A stretch of 64,000 nucleotides of DNA. Source: Saccharothrix australiensis. GTDB lineage: Bacteria > Actinomycetota > Actinomycetes > Mycobacteriales > Pseudonocardiaceae. The notes under the pieces were generated by a model. That model did no database searches. It saw only the letters and a list, made by a program, of their open reading frames with translations, and was not told the origin of the DNA. A program made the translations under genes and the position numbers. Position 1 is the first letter of the stretch, and each line of letters starts with the position of its first letter. The DNA lies in the NCBI RefSeq assembly GCF_003634935.1, contig NZ_RBXO01000001.1, positions 5,543,501-5,607,500 of the forward strand, read 5' to 3'. Shown here piece by piece: positions 1-7,466 of the stretch.

Positions 1-645
1 CAGGCCGACCAGGGCCAGCAGCACCGGCACGCCGGCGGGCAGGAACGGCGTCGTGGCCAGCGCGACCGCCGAGCCGAGCAGCGCCGCGCGCCGCGTCCGG
101 CGGTCGGTCAGGGCGGGCAGGGTCAGCGCGAGCAGCGCGGCGGGGAACGCGGCGTCGAGCCCGAACGCCGCCGGGTCGCCGATCGCCTGCCCCACCAGCA
201 CGCCCGCGACGACGCCGGCGTTCCACGCGCCGAACAACGCGACGCCGCAGGACCAGTAGGCCGCGCGGGCCCTGGCGGGTTCGCGCTGGGCGAGCGCGAA
301 GGCGACCGTCTCGTCGACCAGCAGGTGGCTGCCGAGCAGGCGGGCCACCGGACCGCGCCCCGGCACGTCCCCGATCGCGAGCCCGAAGGGCAGGTGGCGG
401 GCGTTGAGCACGAGCCCGGCCAGCACGGCGGCGGCCGGGCTGCCGCCCGCCGCGACGATCCCGACCGCCATGAACTGCGACCCGCCGGCGAAGACGAGCA
501 GCGACATGACGACCGGCAGCCACCAGGGCAGGCCGGTCGCGACGGAGATCGCGCCGAAGGAGGCGCCGCTGACCGCCGCGCCCGCGGCGACCGCGGCGAC
601 GTCGCGCAGCAGTCGGGTGTCTGGGGTTCGCCATGTCGAACGCAT
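1..645 (-). CDS. azlC: AzlC-family branched-chain amino acid exporter, large subunit (3' end outside window)
   Basis: Reading down from an ATG at 645, the 215 visible codons give an alternating hydrophobic/small-residue protein with the AzlC pattern. This includes GASFGAIS near residue 30, SLLVFAGGSQFMAVGI around 55-70 and LNARHLPFGLA around 90. AzlC with the small AzlD subunit exports branched-chain amino acids or analogues; azlD would lie beyond the left edge. The gene diverges from an XRE/cupin regulator, a usual pairing for this family. A copy of that regulator's likely operator lies inside codons 2-7, so translation might start further down or from a leaderless message. The stop codon is not visible. 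Confidence 0.85.
   Translation of the reverse strand, partial: MRSTWRTPDTRLLRDVAAVAAGAAVSGASFGAISVATGLPWWLPVVMSLLVFAGGSQFMAVGIVAAGGSPAAAVLAGLVLNARHLPFGLAIGDVPGRGPVARLLGSHLLVDETVAFALAQREPARARAAYWSCGVALFGAWNAGVVAGVLVGQAIGDPAAFGLDAAFPAALLALTLPALTDRRTRRAALLGSAVALATTPFLPAGVPVLLALVGL
626..641. promoter_or_regulatory. Operator copy 1, GTTCG-N6-CGAAC
   Basis: Perfect inverted repeat with 5-bp arms and a 6-nt spacer, overlapping the 5' end of azlC. An identical arrangement recurs 49 bp away. Two identical sites in the azlC/regulator gap point to the divergent XRE regulator, probably as an autoregulated repressor. Direct view of sequence; binding is inferred. Confidence 0.6.
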
Positions 646-674
646 CGTCTTCTACGATGAACAGCAAAGAACCT

Positions 675-690
675 GTTCGTCAAGGCGAAC
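675..690. promoter_or_regulatory. Operator copy 2, GTTCG-N6-CGAAC
   Basis: Second perfect copy of the palindrome, 13 bp upstream of the regulator's ATG. A further CGAAC half-site lies at 707-711 inside the regulator's first codons, but its partner half is poor. Confidence 0.6.
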
Positions 691-702
691 GATTGGACTG
701 TC

Positions 703-1260
703 ATGCCGAACACAGGTGCGCCGCTGGAGGTCATCGCCGCGTCGCTGCGCCGCGAGCGCGAACGGGTCGGGCTGTCGCTGAGCGAACTCGCCAAGCGCGC
801 CGGGATCGCGAAGTCGACCCTGTCGCAACTGGAGGCGGGCAGCGGGAACCCGAGCGTCGAGACCCTGTGGGCGCTGGGTGTCGCCCTGGGCGTGCCGTTC
901 AGCCGGCTGGTCGACCCGCCGGTGGCGCGGGTGCGCGTGATCCGGGCCGGCGAAGGCCCTGCGGTGTACTCGGAGCGGGCGCACTACACGGCGACGCTGC
1001 TGGCGTCCTGCCCGCCCGGCGCGCGGCGCGACATCTACGTGCTGGACCTGGAGCCGGGCAACCCGCGCGAGTCCCAGCCGCACATGGCGGGGACGGTCGA
1101 GCACCTGGTCGTCAGCCGGGGCCGGGTGCTGGCCGGCCCGCTCGCCGAGCCGCTCGAACTGGGACCGGGCGACTACCTGCTCTACCCCGGCGACCAGCCC
1201 CACACGTGCGCCGCCCTGGAGCCGGGCACGTCGGTGGTGCTGGTGATGGAACACGTCTAG
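703..1260 (+). CDS. XRE-family transcriptional regulator with C-terminal cupin domain
   Basis: 185 residues. Residues about 8-62 form an HTH_3 domain (SLRRERERVGLSLSELAKRA, then AKSTLSQLEAG). Residues about 100-180 form a small cupin fold (PHMAGTVEHLVV ... LGPGDYLLYPGDQPH) likely to sense a small ligand. Regulators of this architecture commonly sit next to azlCD or amino-acid transporters and repress them until ligand binds. It diverges from azlC with two identical palindromes in between. The ATG at 703 is the only reasonable start; no strong ribosome site is visible. Confidence 0.88.
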   Translation: MPNTGAPLEVIAASLRRERERVGLSLSELAKRAGIAKSTLSQLEAGSGNPSVETLWALGVALGVPFSRLVDPPVARVRVIRAGEGPAVYSERAHYTATLLASCPPGARRDIYVLDLEPGNPRESQPHMAGTVEHLVVSRGRVLAGPLAEPLELGPGDYLLYPGDQPHTCAALEPGTSVVLVMEHV

Positions 1261-1336
1261 CTCACCTGTTCGAGGGATATCGATCAAACGGTGAATATCC
1301 CGATGGATCACACATGAGAACAGCGACCGCACCACC

Positions 1337-1342
1337 TACGCT
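1337..1342 (+). promoter_or_regulatory. Putative -10 element (TACGCT) for a leaderless vapB message
   Basis: TACGCT fits the actinobacterial TANNNT -10 hexamer and ends 7 nt before the ATG at 1350, the spacing seen at leaderless genes. No Shine-Dalgarno is present upstream of that ATG. The -35 is not recognisable. Confidence 0.4.
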
Positions 1343-1349
1343 CGACGAC

Positions 1350-1604
1350 ATGGGCGACGAGCCGAAAACCGAGTCGATCCAGATCCCCGACGTGCCCGCC
1401 GAGGTCGTCACCGCGCTCCAGGCACGAGCCGACGCGTATGACATGCCCCTGACCGCCTACCTCCATGAGCTACTCGACAAGACAACGCGCAAACCCATGA
1501 TGGCCGAATGGGTCGAGTCGGCCACCGACCGCGATTGGGGCGTCGATCGGGAGACGATCGTCCAGGCGCTGCGCGACGAACGTGAGGCAGCGGACGCCCA
1601 GTGA
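1350..1604 (+). CDS. Antitoxin of a VapBC-like pair
   Basis: 84 residues starting MGDEPKTESIQIPDVP. The N-terminal half (IQIPDVPAEVVTALQARADA ... LTAYLHELL) reads like a ribbon-helix-helix FitA/VapB-type DNA-binding domain. The charged C-terminal half (WVESATDRDWGVDRETIVQALRDERE) is the part expected to wrap the toxin. The stop overlaps the GTG of the PIN toxin by 4 bases, so the two are translationally coupled. An in-frame ATG at 1314 would add 12 residues; the TACGCT box argues for 1350. The complex would normally autorepress. Confidence 0.8.
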   Translation: MGDEPKTESIQIPDVPAEVVTALQARADAYDMPLTAYLHELLDKTTRKPMMAEWVESATDRDWGVDRETIVQALRDEREAADAQ

Positions 1605-2005
1605 ACTTCACGGTTGTGGTTGATTCGTCCGCCCTCGTCGAGATCGTTGCGGACAAGGCTCCGGACCGCGCGCTCCTGCACAGGCTTTCCACCGCCGTCG
1701 CGGTAGCGCCGGAACTCCTCGATGTGGAAGCCCTGAGCGTGCTGCGCCGATTGGAGTCGGTCAAGGCGCTGTCCGAAGCGCAGGCGTCGACCGCCTTGGC
1801 GAAGGTCCGCGCCGCGCCCGTCAGCAGGGTTTCCCACCGCCCGCTGATCAGTCGTGCCTGGCGCTTGCGGCCGTCGATCCGCGTGGCCGACGCGTTCTAC
1901 GTCGCACTCGCGGAAGAGTTGGGCATCCCGCTCGTCACCTGCGACGCACGGCTGGCCCGCTCGAACGGTCACCAGGCGGTCATCGAGGTGTACCCGGTGT
2001 CCTGA
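1601..2005 (+). CDS. vapC: VapC-like PIN-domain ribonuclease toxin
   Basis: 134 residues with the acidic PIN residues in place: D8 (VVVDSSALVE), E43 (LLDVEALSVLRR), D97 (VADAFYVALAEE) and D115 (LVTCDARLA). These coordinate Mg/Mn for RNA cleavage, usually of tRNA or rRNA in this family. GTG start inside the antitoxin stop (GTGA). A bidirectional terminator follows directly. The order antitoxin-toxin and the complete active site suggest a working module. Confidence 0.88.
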   Translation: MNFTVVVDSSALVEIVADKAPDRALLHRLSTAVAVAPELLDVEALSVLRRLESVKALSEAQASTALAKVRAAPVSRVSHRPLISRAWRLRPSIRVADAFYVALAEELGIPLVTCDARLARSNGHQAVIEVYPVS

Positions 2006-2012
2006 ACCAGCG

Positions 2013-2048
2013 GAACGGCCCCGTGGGCGGGTGCCCGCGGGGCCGTTC
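2013..2048. terminator. Bidirectional intrinsic-type hairpin between vapC and pdxS
   Basis: GAACGGCCCCG (2013-2023) pairs perfectly with CGGGGCCGTTC (2038-2048); the inner GGGC/GCCC can extend the stem. It lies between two convergent stop codons. Confidence 0.75.
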
Positions 2049-2074
2049 TCGCGGCGGGTGTCACCGGGCGGGTG

Positions 2075-2983
2075 TCACCAGCCGCGTTCCGCCAGCCGGT
2101 GCGGCTGCGGGATCTCGTCGACGTTGATGCCGACCATCGCCTCGCCCAGCCCGCGCGACACCTTCGCCAGCACGTCCGGGTCGTCGTAGAACGTCGTCGC
2201 CTTCACGATGGCCTCCGCGCGCTGCGCCGGGTTGCCGGACTTGAAGATGCCCGAGCCCACGAACACGCCCTCCGCGCCGAGCTGCATCATCATCGCCGCG
2301 TCGGCCGGGGTCGCGATGCCGCCCGCGGTGAACAGCACGACGGGCAGCTTGCCCGCCTCCGCGACCTCGCGCACCAGCTCGTACGGGGCCTGGAGCTCCT
2401 TCGCCGCCACGTACAGCTCGTCGGCGGGCAGGTTCTGGAGGCGCCGGATCTCGGCGCGGATCTTCCGCATGTGGGTGGTGGCGTTGGAGACGTCGCCGGT
2501 GCCCGCCTCGCCCTTCGAGCGGATCATCGCCGCGCCCTCGGTGATGCGGCGCAGCGCCTCGCCGAGGTTGGTCGCGCCGCACACGAACGGCACGGTGAAC
2601 TGCCACTTGTCGATGTGGTTGGCGTAGTCGGCCGGCGTCAGGACCTCGGACTCGTCGACGTAGTCCACGCCCAGCGCCTGGAGCACCTGCGCCTCGACGA
2701 AGTGCCCGATGCGCGCCTTCGCCATGACCGGGATGGACACCGCCGAGATGATGCCGTCGATCATGTCCGGGTCGCTCATGCGCGACACGCCGCCCTGGGC
2801 GCGGATGTCGGCGGGCACGCGCTCCAGCGCCATGACCGCCACCGCGCCCGCGTCCTCGGCGATCTTGGCCTGCTCGGGGGTGACCACGTCCATGATCACG
2901 CCGCCCTTGAGCATCTCCGCCATGCCGCGCTTGACGCGGGCGGTGCCGGTGACGTGCGTACCGGAGTCGGATGAAGTGGTCAC
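2075..2983 (-). CDS. pdxS: Pyridoxal 5'-phosphate synthase lyase subunit PdxS
   Basis: 302 residues, normal PdxS length. It contains [19 protein letters not shown], the lysine segment [29 protein letters not shown], and [22 protein letters not shown] around the second lysine region. PdxS condenses ribose 5-phosphate, glyceraldehyde 3-phosphate and ammonia from the glutaminase PdxT to make PLP. Start GTG at 2983 is preceded by AAAGG. No pdxT follows downstream; the next gene in that direction is convergent vapC. pdxT must be elsewhere or lost. Two AGTGGCCTR boxes upstream look like PdxR (MocR-type) sites. Confidence 0.96.
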   Translation of the reverse strand: MTTSSDSGTHVTGTARVKRGMAEMLKGGVIMDVVTPEQAKIAEDAGAVAVMALERVPADIRAQGGVSRMSDPDMIDGIISAVSIPVMAKARIGHFVEAQVLQALGVDYVDESEVLTPADYANHIDKWQFTVPFVCGATNLGEALRRITEGAAMIRSKGEAGTGDVSNATTHMRKIRAEIRRLQNLPADELYVAAKELQAPYELVREVAEAGKLPVVLFTAGGIATPADAAMMMQLGAEGVFVGSGIFKSGNPAQRAEAIVKATTFYDDPDVLAKVSRGLGEAMVGINVDEIPQPHRLAERGW

Positions 2984-3069
2984 GGCCAACCTTTCGGGTG
3001 AGGGGAAGACTGACCTCATCGTACGTCGCACGTGGACCGCCCAAGCAGGCCAATCCGGCACGTTCTCGG

Positions 3070-3105
3070 CAGGCCACTCGCCGCACAACCGCAGGTAGTG
3101 GCCTA
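3070..3105. promoter_or_regulatory. Pair of PdxR-like boxes upstream of pdxS
   Basis: AGTGGCCTG on the minus strand (3078 to 3070) and AGTGGCCTA on the plus strand (3097-3105) face each other about 90-120 bp upstream of pdxS. They resemble the PdxR box described for pdxST in Corynebacterium glutamicum (AGTGG then CTA). The rest of the 2984-3314 gap holds no gene I can support; it is GC-rich with short GGCGG/CCGCC runs. Confidence 0.4.
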
Positions 3106-3314
3106 CGCCACCTCCGACGTGCCGCCGCGCGGCGGAGCCGCCGGTCCGCCGGGGCCGGCGACCCGTGGTGCCACGCGCGGGCGACGCGAGAGGCCGCCGG
3201 CGGTCACGGGCGGCGACACGGGCAGCTTCACGGGCGGGGTGGCACCGGTGCAGCCGGCACCGGGGCGGCCTGCACCGGGCGGGCGGCACGAGCGGGCGTG
3301 TCCGCGCGGCGGGT

Positions 3315-4157
3315 CTACCGCGGGCGTGGCACGGCGTCGCCGTAGGTCCGGAACAGCGCGGGCAGGCCGGTCGCGCGCTCGGCCAGCGCCGCCCAGCAGC
3401 GGGCGACCAGGGCCCGCGCCCGCGTGCCTGCCCACGGCTGCGGCAGCAGCACCGGCGGCAGCAGCGGGTCGGGCTCGACCGCGCGGGTGAACTCGGCGGC
3501 CAGTTCCACGGCGATCCGCAGCAGGTCGACGTGCGACGCGCCCTCCGTCAGCCGCCGCAACCGCACCCGCGCCACCTCGGCCAGCCGCTCGTGGCGGGCG
3601 GCGACCTCGTCCAGCGGCCACAGCCGCGCGGCCAGCGCCGCCGGTGACCGCTCCCGCCCGACCCGCAGGTCGGTACTGGTCAGGAAGGTCACGGCGGGCA
3701 GCACGCCGAGCCGCGCGGCCTCGCCCTCGACCAGTTCCTCCCAGTCGTGCGGTGAGACGTAGAGCCCGCTGTGCAGCGCCGCGCCGCCCAGCCGCACGAT
3801 GGCGTCGCGCAGGGCGTCGCGCGCCGGCCGCCGCGACTCGGGCACGGCGAACGCCACGAGGTGCCACACCTCGTCCCACCGGGCCTCCCCCGCGTCCTGC
3901 CGGTACATGAACCGCACGAACTCGACGTCCGGCTCCGCGGCGCGGAGCGCCTGCGGCGTCATCCGCAGCACGGCCCGCCGCCCGCGTCCCTCCACGGTGA
4001 ACTTGCCCTCGTCGACCAGCCGCTTCACGCACAGCCGCACCTGCTGGTCGCTCATCCCGAGCGCGTCGGCCACCTCGTACAGCTCACCCGCCTCGACCAC
4101 GCCGTCCTCGCTCACCAGCGCCTCGACCAGGGTCCGGGTGGGCACCTCCACGTCCAT
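3315..4157 (-). CDS. PaaX-family transcriptional regulator
   Basis: 280 residues. The N-terminal winged helix ([20 protein letters not shown] ... [20 protein letters not shown]) is followed by the PaaX central region ([20 protein letters not shown] ... [15 protein letters not shown]) and a C-terminal domain with [20 protein letters not shown]. PaaX repressors respond to CoA thioesters such as phenylacetyl-CoA, but no paa genes are present. The gene diverges from an alpha/beta hydrolase with overlapping inverted repeats between them, so control of the hydrolase and itself is likely. ATG at 4157 chosen because it opens the conserved helix region; the effector is unknown. Confidence 0.85.
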   Translation of the reverse strand: MDVEVPTRTLVEALVSEDGVVEAGELYEVADALGMSDQQVRLCVKRLVDEGKFTVEGRGRRAVLRMTPQALRAAEPDVEFVRFMYRQDAGEARWDEVWHLVAFAVPESRRPARDALRDAIVRLGGAALHSGLYVSPHDWEELVEGEAARLGVLPAVTFLTSTDLRVGRERSPAALAARLWPLDEVAARHERLAEVARVRLRRLTEGASHVDLLRIAVELAAEFTRAVEPDPLLPPVLLPQPWAGTRARALVARCWAALAERATGLPALFRTYGDAVPRPR

Positions 4158-4173
4158 GTGCTCAAATCTACAA

Positions 4174-4193
4174 CGTTCGTATCGGGAACGATA
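4174..4193. promoter_or_regulatory. Overlapping inverted repeats in the paaX-like/hydrolase gap
   Basis: CGTTC (4174-4178) pairs with GAACG (4186-4190), and TATCG (4180-4184) pairs with CGATA (4189-4193). Both are perfect and lie in the 51-bp divergent gap, the natural place for the PaaX-like operator. Confidence 0.5.
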
Positions 4194-4208
4194 GTTTGGG
4201 GTGACCAG

Positions 4209-5171
4209 GTGAAGAAGTGGCTGCTCGGCCTGCTCGCGCTGGCCCTCGCGTGCGGTGGCTGGGTCGTCCACCAGCACTCGTACGACCTCCGCGAGCAGCG
4301 CGTGGAGATCGGCGACCTGCGCGCGGTGCTCGCCCTGCCCGAGCACGGCGACCGGCACGGGCTGGTGGTGTTCGTGCACGGCGACGGGCCGATCGACGCG
4401 ACCCACGACACCTTCTACCGGCCGATGTGGGAGTCCTTCGCCCGCGCCGGGTACGCGTCGCTGTCGTGGGACAAGCCCGGCGTCGCCGGCGCGCCGGGCA
4501 ACTGGCTCCACCAGAGCATGGCCGACCGCACCCGCGAGGTGCTGGACGCGGTCGCGTGGGCGCGGTCCCGCCCGGACGTCGATCCCGACCGGATCGGCCT
4601 GTGGGGCGCCAGCCAGGCCGGGTGGGTGCTGCCGGCGGCGGCGCGGCACCCGGACGTGAAGTTCGCGATCGCCGTCTCCCCCGCCGTGAACTGGCACCGG
4701 CAGGGCCGGTTCAACCTGCTCGCGGAACTCGCGGACCGCGGCGCGTCCGCCGAGGAGACCGCCGCCGCGCTGGCCGCGCGGGAGCGGACGCTGGACCACC
4801 TGCGCCGCCGGTCGACGTTCGAGGAGTACCGGGCGGCGGGGGGCGACCCGGAGATCACGCCCGACCGGTGGCGGTTCATCCTGGCCAACCACGAGTCCGA
4901 CGCGTCGGCCGACCTGGCGCGGGTCGACGTGCCGGTGCTGCTGGTCCTCGGCGGGCACGACCGCAACGTCGACGTCGCCGACACCGAGACCCACTACCGC
5001 CGACTGGTCCGCCGGCTGCGGGTCGCGCACCACCCGGACGGCACGCACGGCATGACGCGCGCCGACCTCGGCCCGTTCGCCACCACCGTCGTGGCGATCG
5101 CGGCTCCCCGCTCGGTGTTCGCGCCCGGCTACCTGGAGGAGCAACGCAGGTTCCTGGAAGACCTCCGGTGA
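4209..5171 (+). CDS. Membrane-anchored or secreted alpha/beta hydrolase
   Basis: 320 residues. Residues 1-18 (KKWLLGLLALALACGGWV) form a signal anchor. The fold markers are VVFVHGDG (oxyanion strand), the nucleophile elbow LWGASQAGWV, the acid LVLGGHDRNVD and the histidine HPDGTHGM. The elbow reads G-x-S-x-A-G instead of GxSxG. The family includes dienelactone-hydrolase and acyl-peptidase-like esterases; the substrate is unknown. GTG at 4209 is preceded by GGGG at a suitable distance and gives the anchor. Likely regulated by the divergent PaaX-type protein. Confidence 0.85.
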   Translation: MKKWLLGLLALALACGGWVVHQHSYDLREQRVEIGDLRAVLALPEHGDRHGLVVFVHGDGPIDATHDTFYRPMWESFARAGYASLSWDKPGVAGAPGNWLHQSMADRTREVLDAVAWARSRPDVDPDRIGLWGASQAGWVLPAAARHPDVKFAIAVSPAVNWHRQGRFNLLAELADRGASAEETAAALAARERTLDHLRRRSTFEEYRAAGGDPEITPDRWRFILANHESDASADLARVDVPVLLVLGGHDRNVDVADTETHYRRLVRRLRVAHHPDGTHGMTRADLGPFATTVVAIAAPRSVFAPGYLEEQRRFLEDLR

Positions 5172-5358
5172 CGGCCGCCCCGGCGCACGCCACCCGCGCC
5201 ACGGCCCGCGTCGCCCCGCCGGGTCGTGACGCTGCGTGCACCCCGACGGGAACTCCGTACGGGTTCCTCCTCGCGGGTTGGGTCCACCGGCTTGGGGTTG
5301 TCCCATCGGCCCGCCGGGTGTGAGATCGAGCACTAAACACTTGTGGAGGGTGGTCCTC

Positions 5359-7416
5359 ATGGGAACCAAAAGCTCCGACAACGGCCACTCGGCAGGCGCG
5401 GTCGCTGTAGACGACCCGGCCAAGGTCCGCAATGTCGTCCTCGTCGGCCCGTCCGGCGCGGGCAAGACGACGCTCACCGAGGCCCTGCTTGCCTCTACCG
5501 GCGTGCTCACGAGGGCCGGCTCGGTCACCGAGGGCAACACCGTCTGCGACCACGACCCGGCCGCCGTCCGGCAGCAGCGGTCCGTGGGGCTCGCGGTCGC
5601 GCCGGTGCGGCACGGCGACGTGAAGATCAACTTCATCGACACGCCCGGCTACGCGGACTTCGTCGGCGAGCTGCGGGCCGGGCTGCGCGCCGCCGACGCC
5701 GCGCTGTTCGTCGTCAGCGCCGCCGAGGGCGTGGACGCCGCGACGGTGGCGCTGTGGGAGGAGTGCGCGGCGGTCGGGATGCCGCGCGCCGTCGTCCTGT
5801 CCCGGACCGACCACCACCGGGCCGACGTGACGACCGGCATCGCGGCGTGCCAGGCGGCGTTCGGCGCGGGCGTCGTCCCGCTCTACCTGCCCGGCGACGA
5901 CGGCCTGGTCGGCCTGCTGACCACCGACGACCCGCGCTACGCGGAGCAGCGAAACGCGCTGATCGAGGGCATCATCGCCGAGAGCGAGGACGAGACCCTC
6001 ATGGACCGCTACCTCGGCGGCGAGGACATCGACCAGGCCACGCTCATCGCCGACCTGGAGACCGCCGTCGCGCGCGGCTCGTTCCACCCGGTGCTGCCGG
6101 TGTGCGCGGTCACCGGGCTGGGCCTCGCCGAGCTGCTCGACGGCGTGGCGCGGGCGTTCCCGTCCCCGCTGGAGCACCCGCTGCCCGAGGTCACCGGCGT
6201 GGACGGCATCCCGCACCCCCGGCTGGCGCCCGACCCGGACGGCCCGCTGGTCGCCGAGGTCGTGCGGACCGCCGTCGACTCCTACGTCGGGCGCGTGTCG
6301 CTGGTCCGGGTGTTCTCCGGGACGCTGCGCCCGGAACGCCCGGTGCACGTGTCCGGCCACGGCATGGCCGACCGCGGGCACGAGGACCACGACGCGGACG
6401 AGCGGGTGGCGCACGTCTACTCGCCGCTGGGCGCGAACCTGCGCGAGGTGCCCTACTGCGTGGCGGGCGACCTGTGCGCGCTGACCAAGCTCGGGTCCGC
6501 CGAGACCGGCGACACGGTGTCCGCGCCGGACAAGCCGCTGCTGATGACACCGTGGCGGATGCCGGAGCCGCTGCTGCCGGTCGCCGTGGTGCCGCGCAGC
6601 CGCAGCGACGAGGACAACCTCGCCCGCAACATCGGCAGGCTGGTCGCGGGCGACCCGACGCTGCGGCTGGAGCGCAACGCCGAGACCCACCAGCTCGTGC
6701 TGTGGTGCATGGGCGAGGCGCACGCCGACGTCGTGCTGGCCCGGCTGCGCGCCGGCGGCGCGGAGGTCGACACCGAGCCGGTGCGGGTGGCGCTGCGGGA
6801 GACGTTCGTCGCGCAGTCCAAGGGCCACGGCAGGCACGTGAAGCAGTCCGGCGGGCACGGCCAGTACGCCGTGTGCGACATCGTCGTGGACCCGCTGCCG
6901 CGCGGCGGCGGGTTCGAGTTCGTGGACCGGGTCGTCGGCGGCGCGGTGCCGCACCAGTTCATCCCCAGCGTCGAGAAGGGCGTGCGCGCGCAGCTGGCGC
7001 GCGGGCTCCAGGCCGGGCACCCGGTGGTCGACGTGCGCGTGACCCTGGTGGACGGCAAGGCGCACTCGGTGGACTCGTCGGACGCCGCGTTCCAGACCGC
7101 GGGCGCGCTGGCGCTGAAGGAGGCGGCGGCGGCCGGCCGGACCGCGCTGCTCGAACCGGTGGACGAGGTCGCGATCCGGCTGCCCGACGACCACCTGGGC
7201 ACCGTCCTGGGCGACCTGTCGGGACGGCGCGGCCGGGTCCTCGGCACCGAGGCCGACACACCCGGCTACACCGTGATCCGGGCTGAGGTGCCCGCCACGG
7301 AGCTGCTCCGGTACGCGATCGAGCTGCGCTCCCTGACCTCCGGCACCGGCACCTACACCCGCCGCTTCTGCCGCTACGACCCGCTGCCGCAGTCGCTGGC
7401 CGCGCGGACGTCGTGA
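5359..7416 (+). CDS. EF-G-like GTPase (EF-G2/FusA2 group)
   Basis: 685 residues. G1 is GPSGAGKTT (30-38), the G3 region is NFIDTPGYADF, and the EF-G domain II-V order follows (domain IV with VKQSGGHGQYAVCDIVVDPL; domain V LRSLTSGTGTYTRRF). This is the shorter actinobacterial EF-G paralogue of unknown role, not the essential ribosomal EF-G, which sits in the str operon. The G4 motif that should read NKxD is LSRTD, so guanine specificity may be relaxed. Start ATG 5359 is preceded by GGAGGGTGG. It stands alone, ending at a strong bidirectional terminator. Confidence 0.9.
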   Translation: MGTKSSDNGHSAGAVAVDDPAKVRNVVLVGPSGAGKTTLTEALLASTGVLTRAGSVTEGNTVCDHDPAAVRQQRSVGLAVAPVRHGDVKINFIDTPGYADFVGELRAGLRAADAALFVVSAAEGVDAATVALWEECAAVGMPRAVVLSRTDHHRADVTTGIAACQAAFGAGVVPLYLPGDDGLVGLLTTDDPRYAEQRNALIEGIIAESEDETLMDRYLGGEDIDQATLIADLETAVARGSFHPVLPVCAVTGLGLAELLDGVARAFPSPLEHPLPEVTGVDGIPHPRLAPDPDGPLVAEVVRTAVDSYVGRVSLVRVFSGTLRPERPVHVSGHGMADRGHEDHDADERVAHVYSPLGANLREVPYCVAGDLCALTKLGSAETGDTVSAPDKPLLMTPWRMPEPLLPVAVVPRSRSDEDNLARNIGRLVAGDPTLRLERNAETHQLVLWCMGEAHADVVLARLRAGGAEVDTEPVRVALRETFVAQSKGHGRHVKQSGGHGQYAVCDIVVDPLPRGGGFEFVDRVVGGAVPHQFIPSVEKGVRAQLARGLQAGHPVVDVRVTLVDGKAHSVDSSDAAFQTAGALALKEAAAAGRTALLEPVDEVAIRLPDDHLGTVLGDLSGRRGRVLGTEADTPGYTVIRAEVPATELLRYAIELRSLTSGTGTYTRRFCRYDPLPQSLAARTS

Positions 7417-7417
7417 C

Positions 7418-7462
7418 CCGTGCCGGGCCCGCGACCCCCCGACGGTCGCGGGCCCGGCACGG
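7418..7462. terminator. Strong bidirectional terminator
   Basis: Perfect 19-bp stem (7418-7436 with 7444-7462) and a 7-nt loop, between the convergent stops of the EF-G-like gene and mmsA. The right arm begins GGTCGCGGGCCCGG. Confidence 0.85.
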
Positions 7463-7466
7463 CGGC

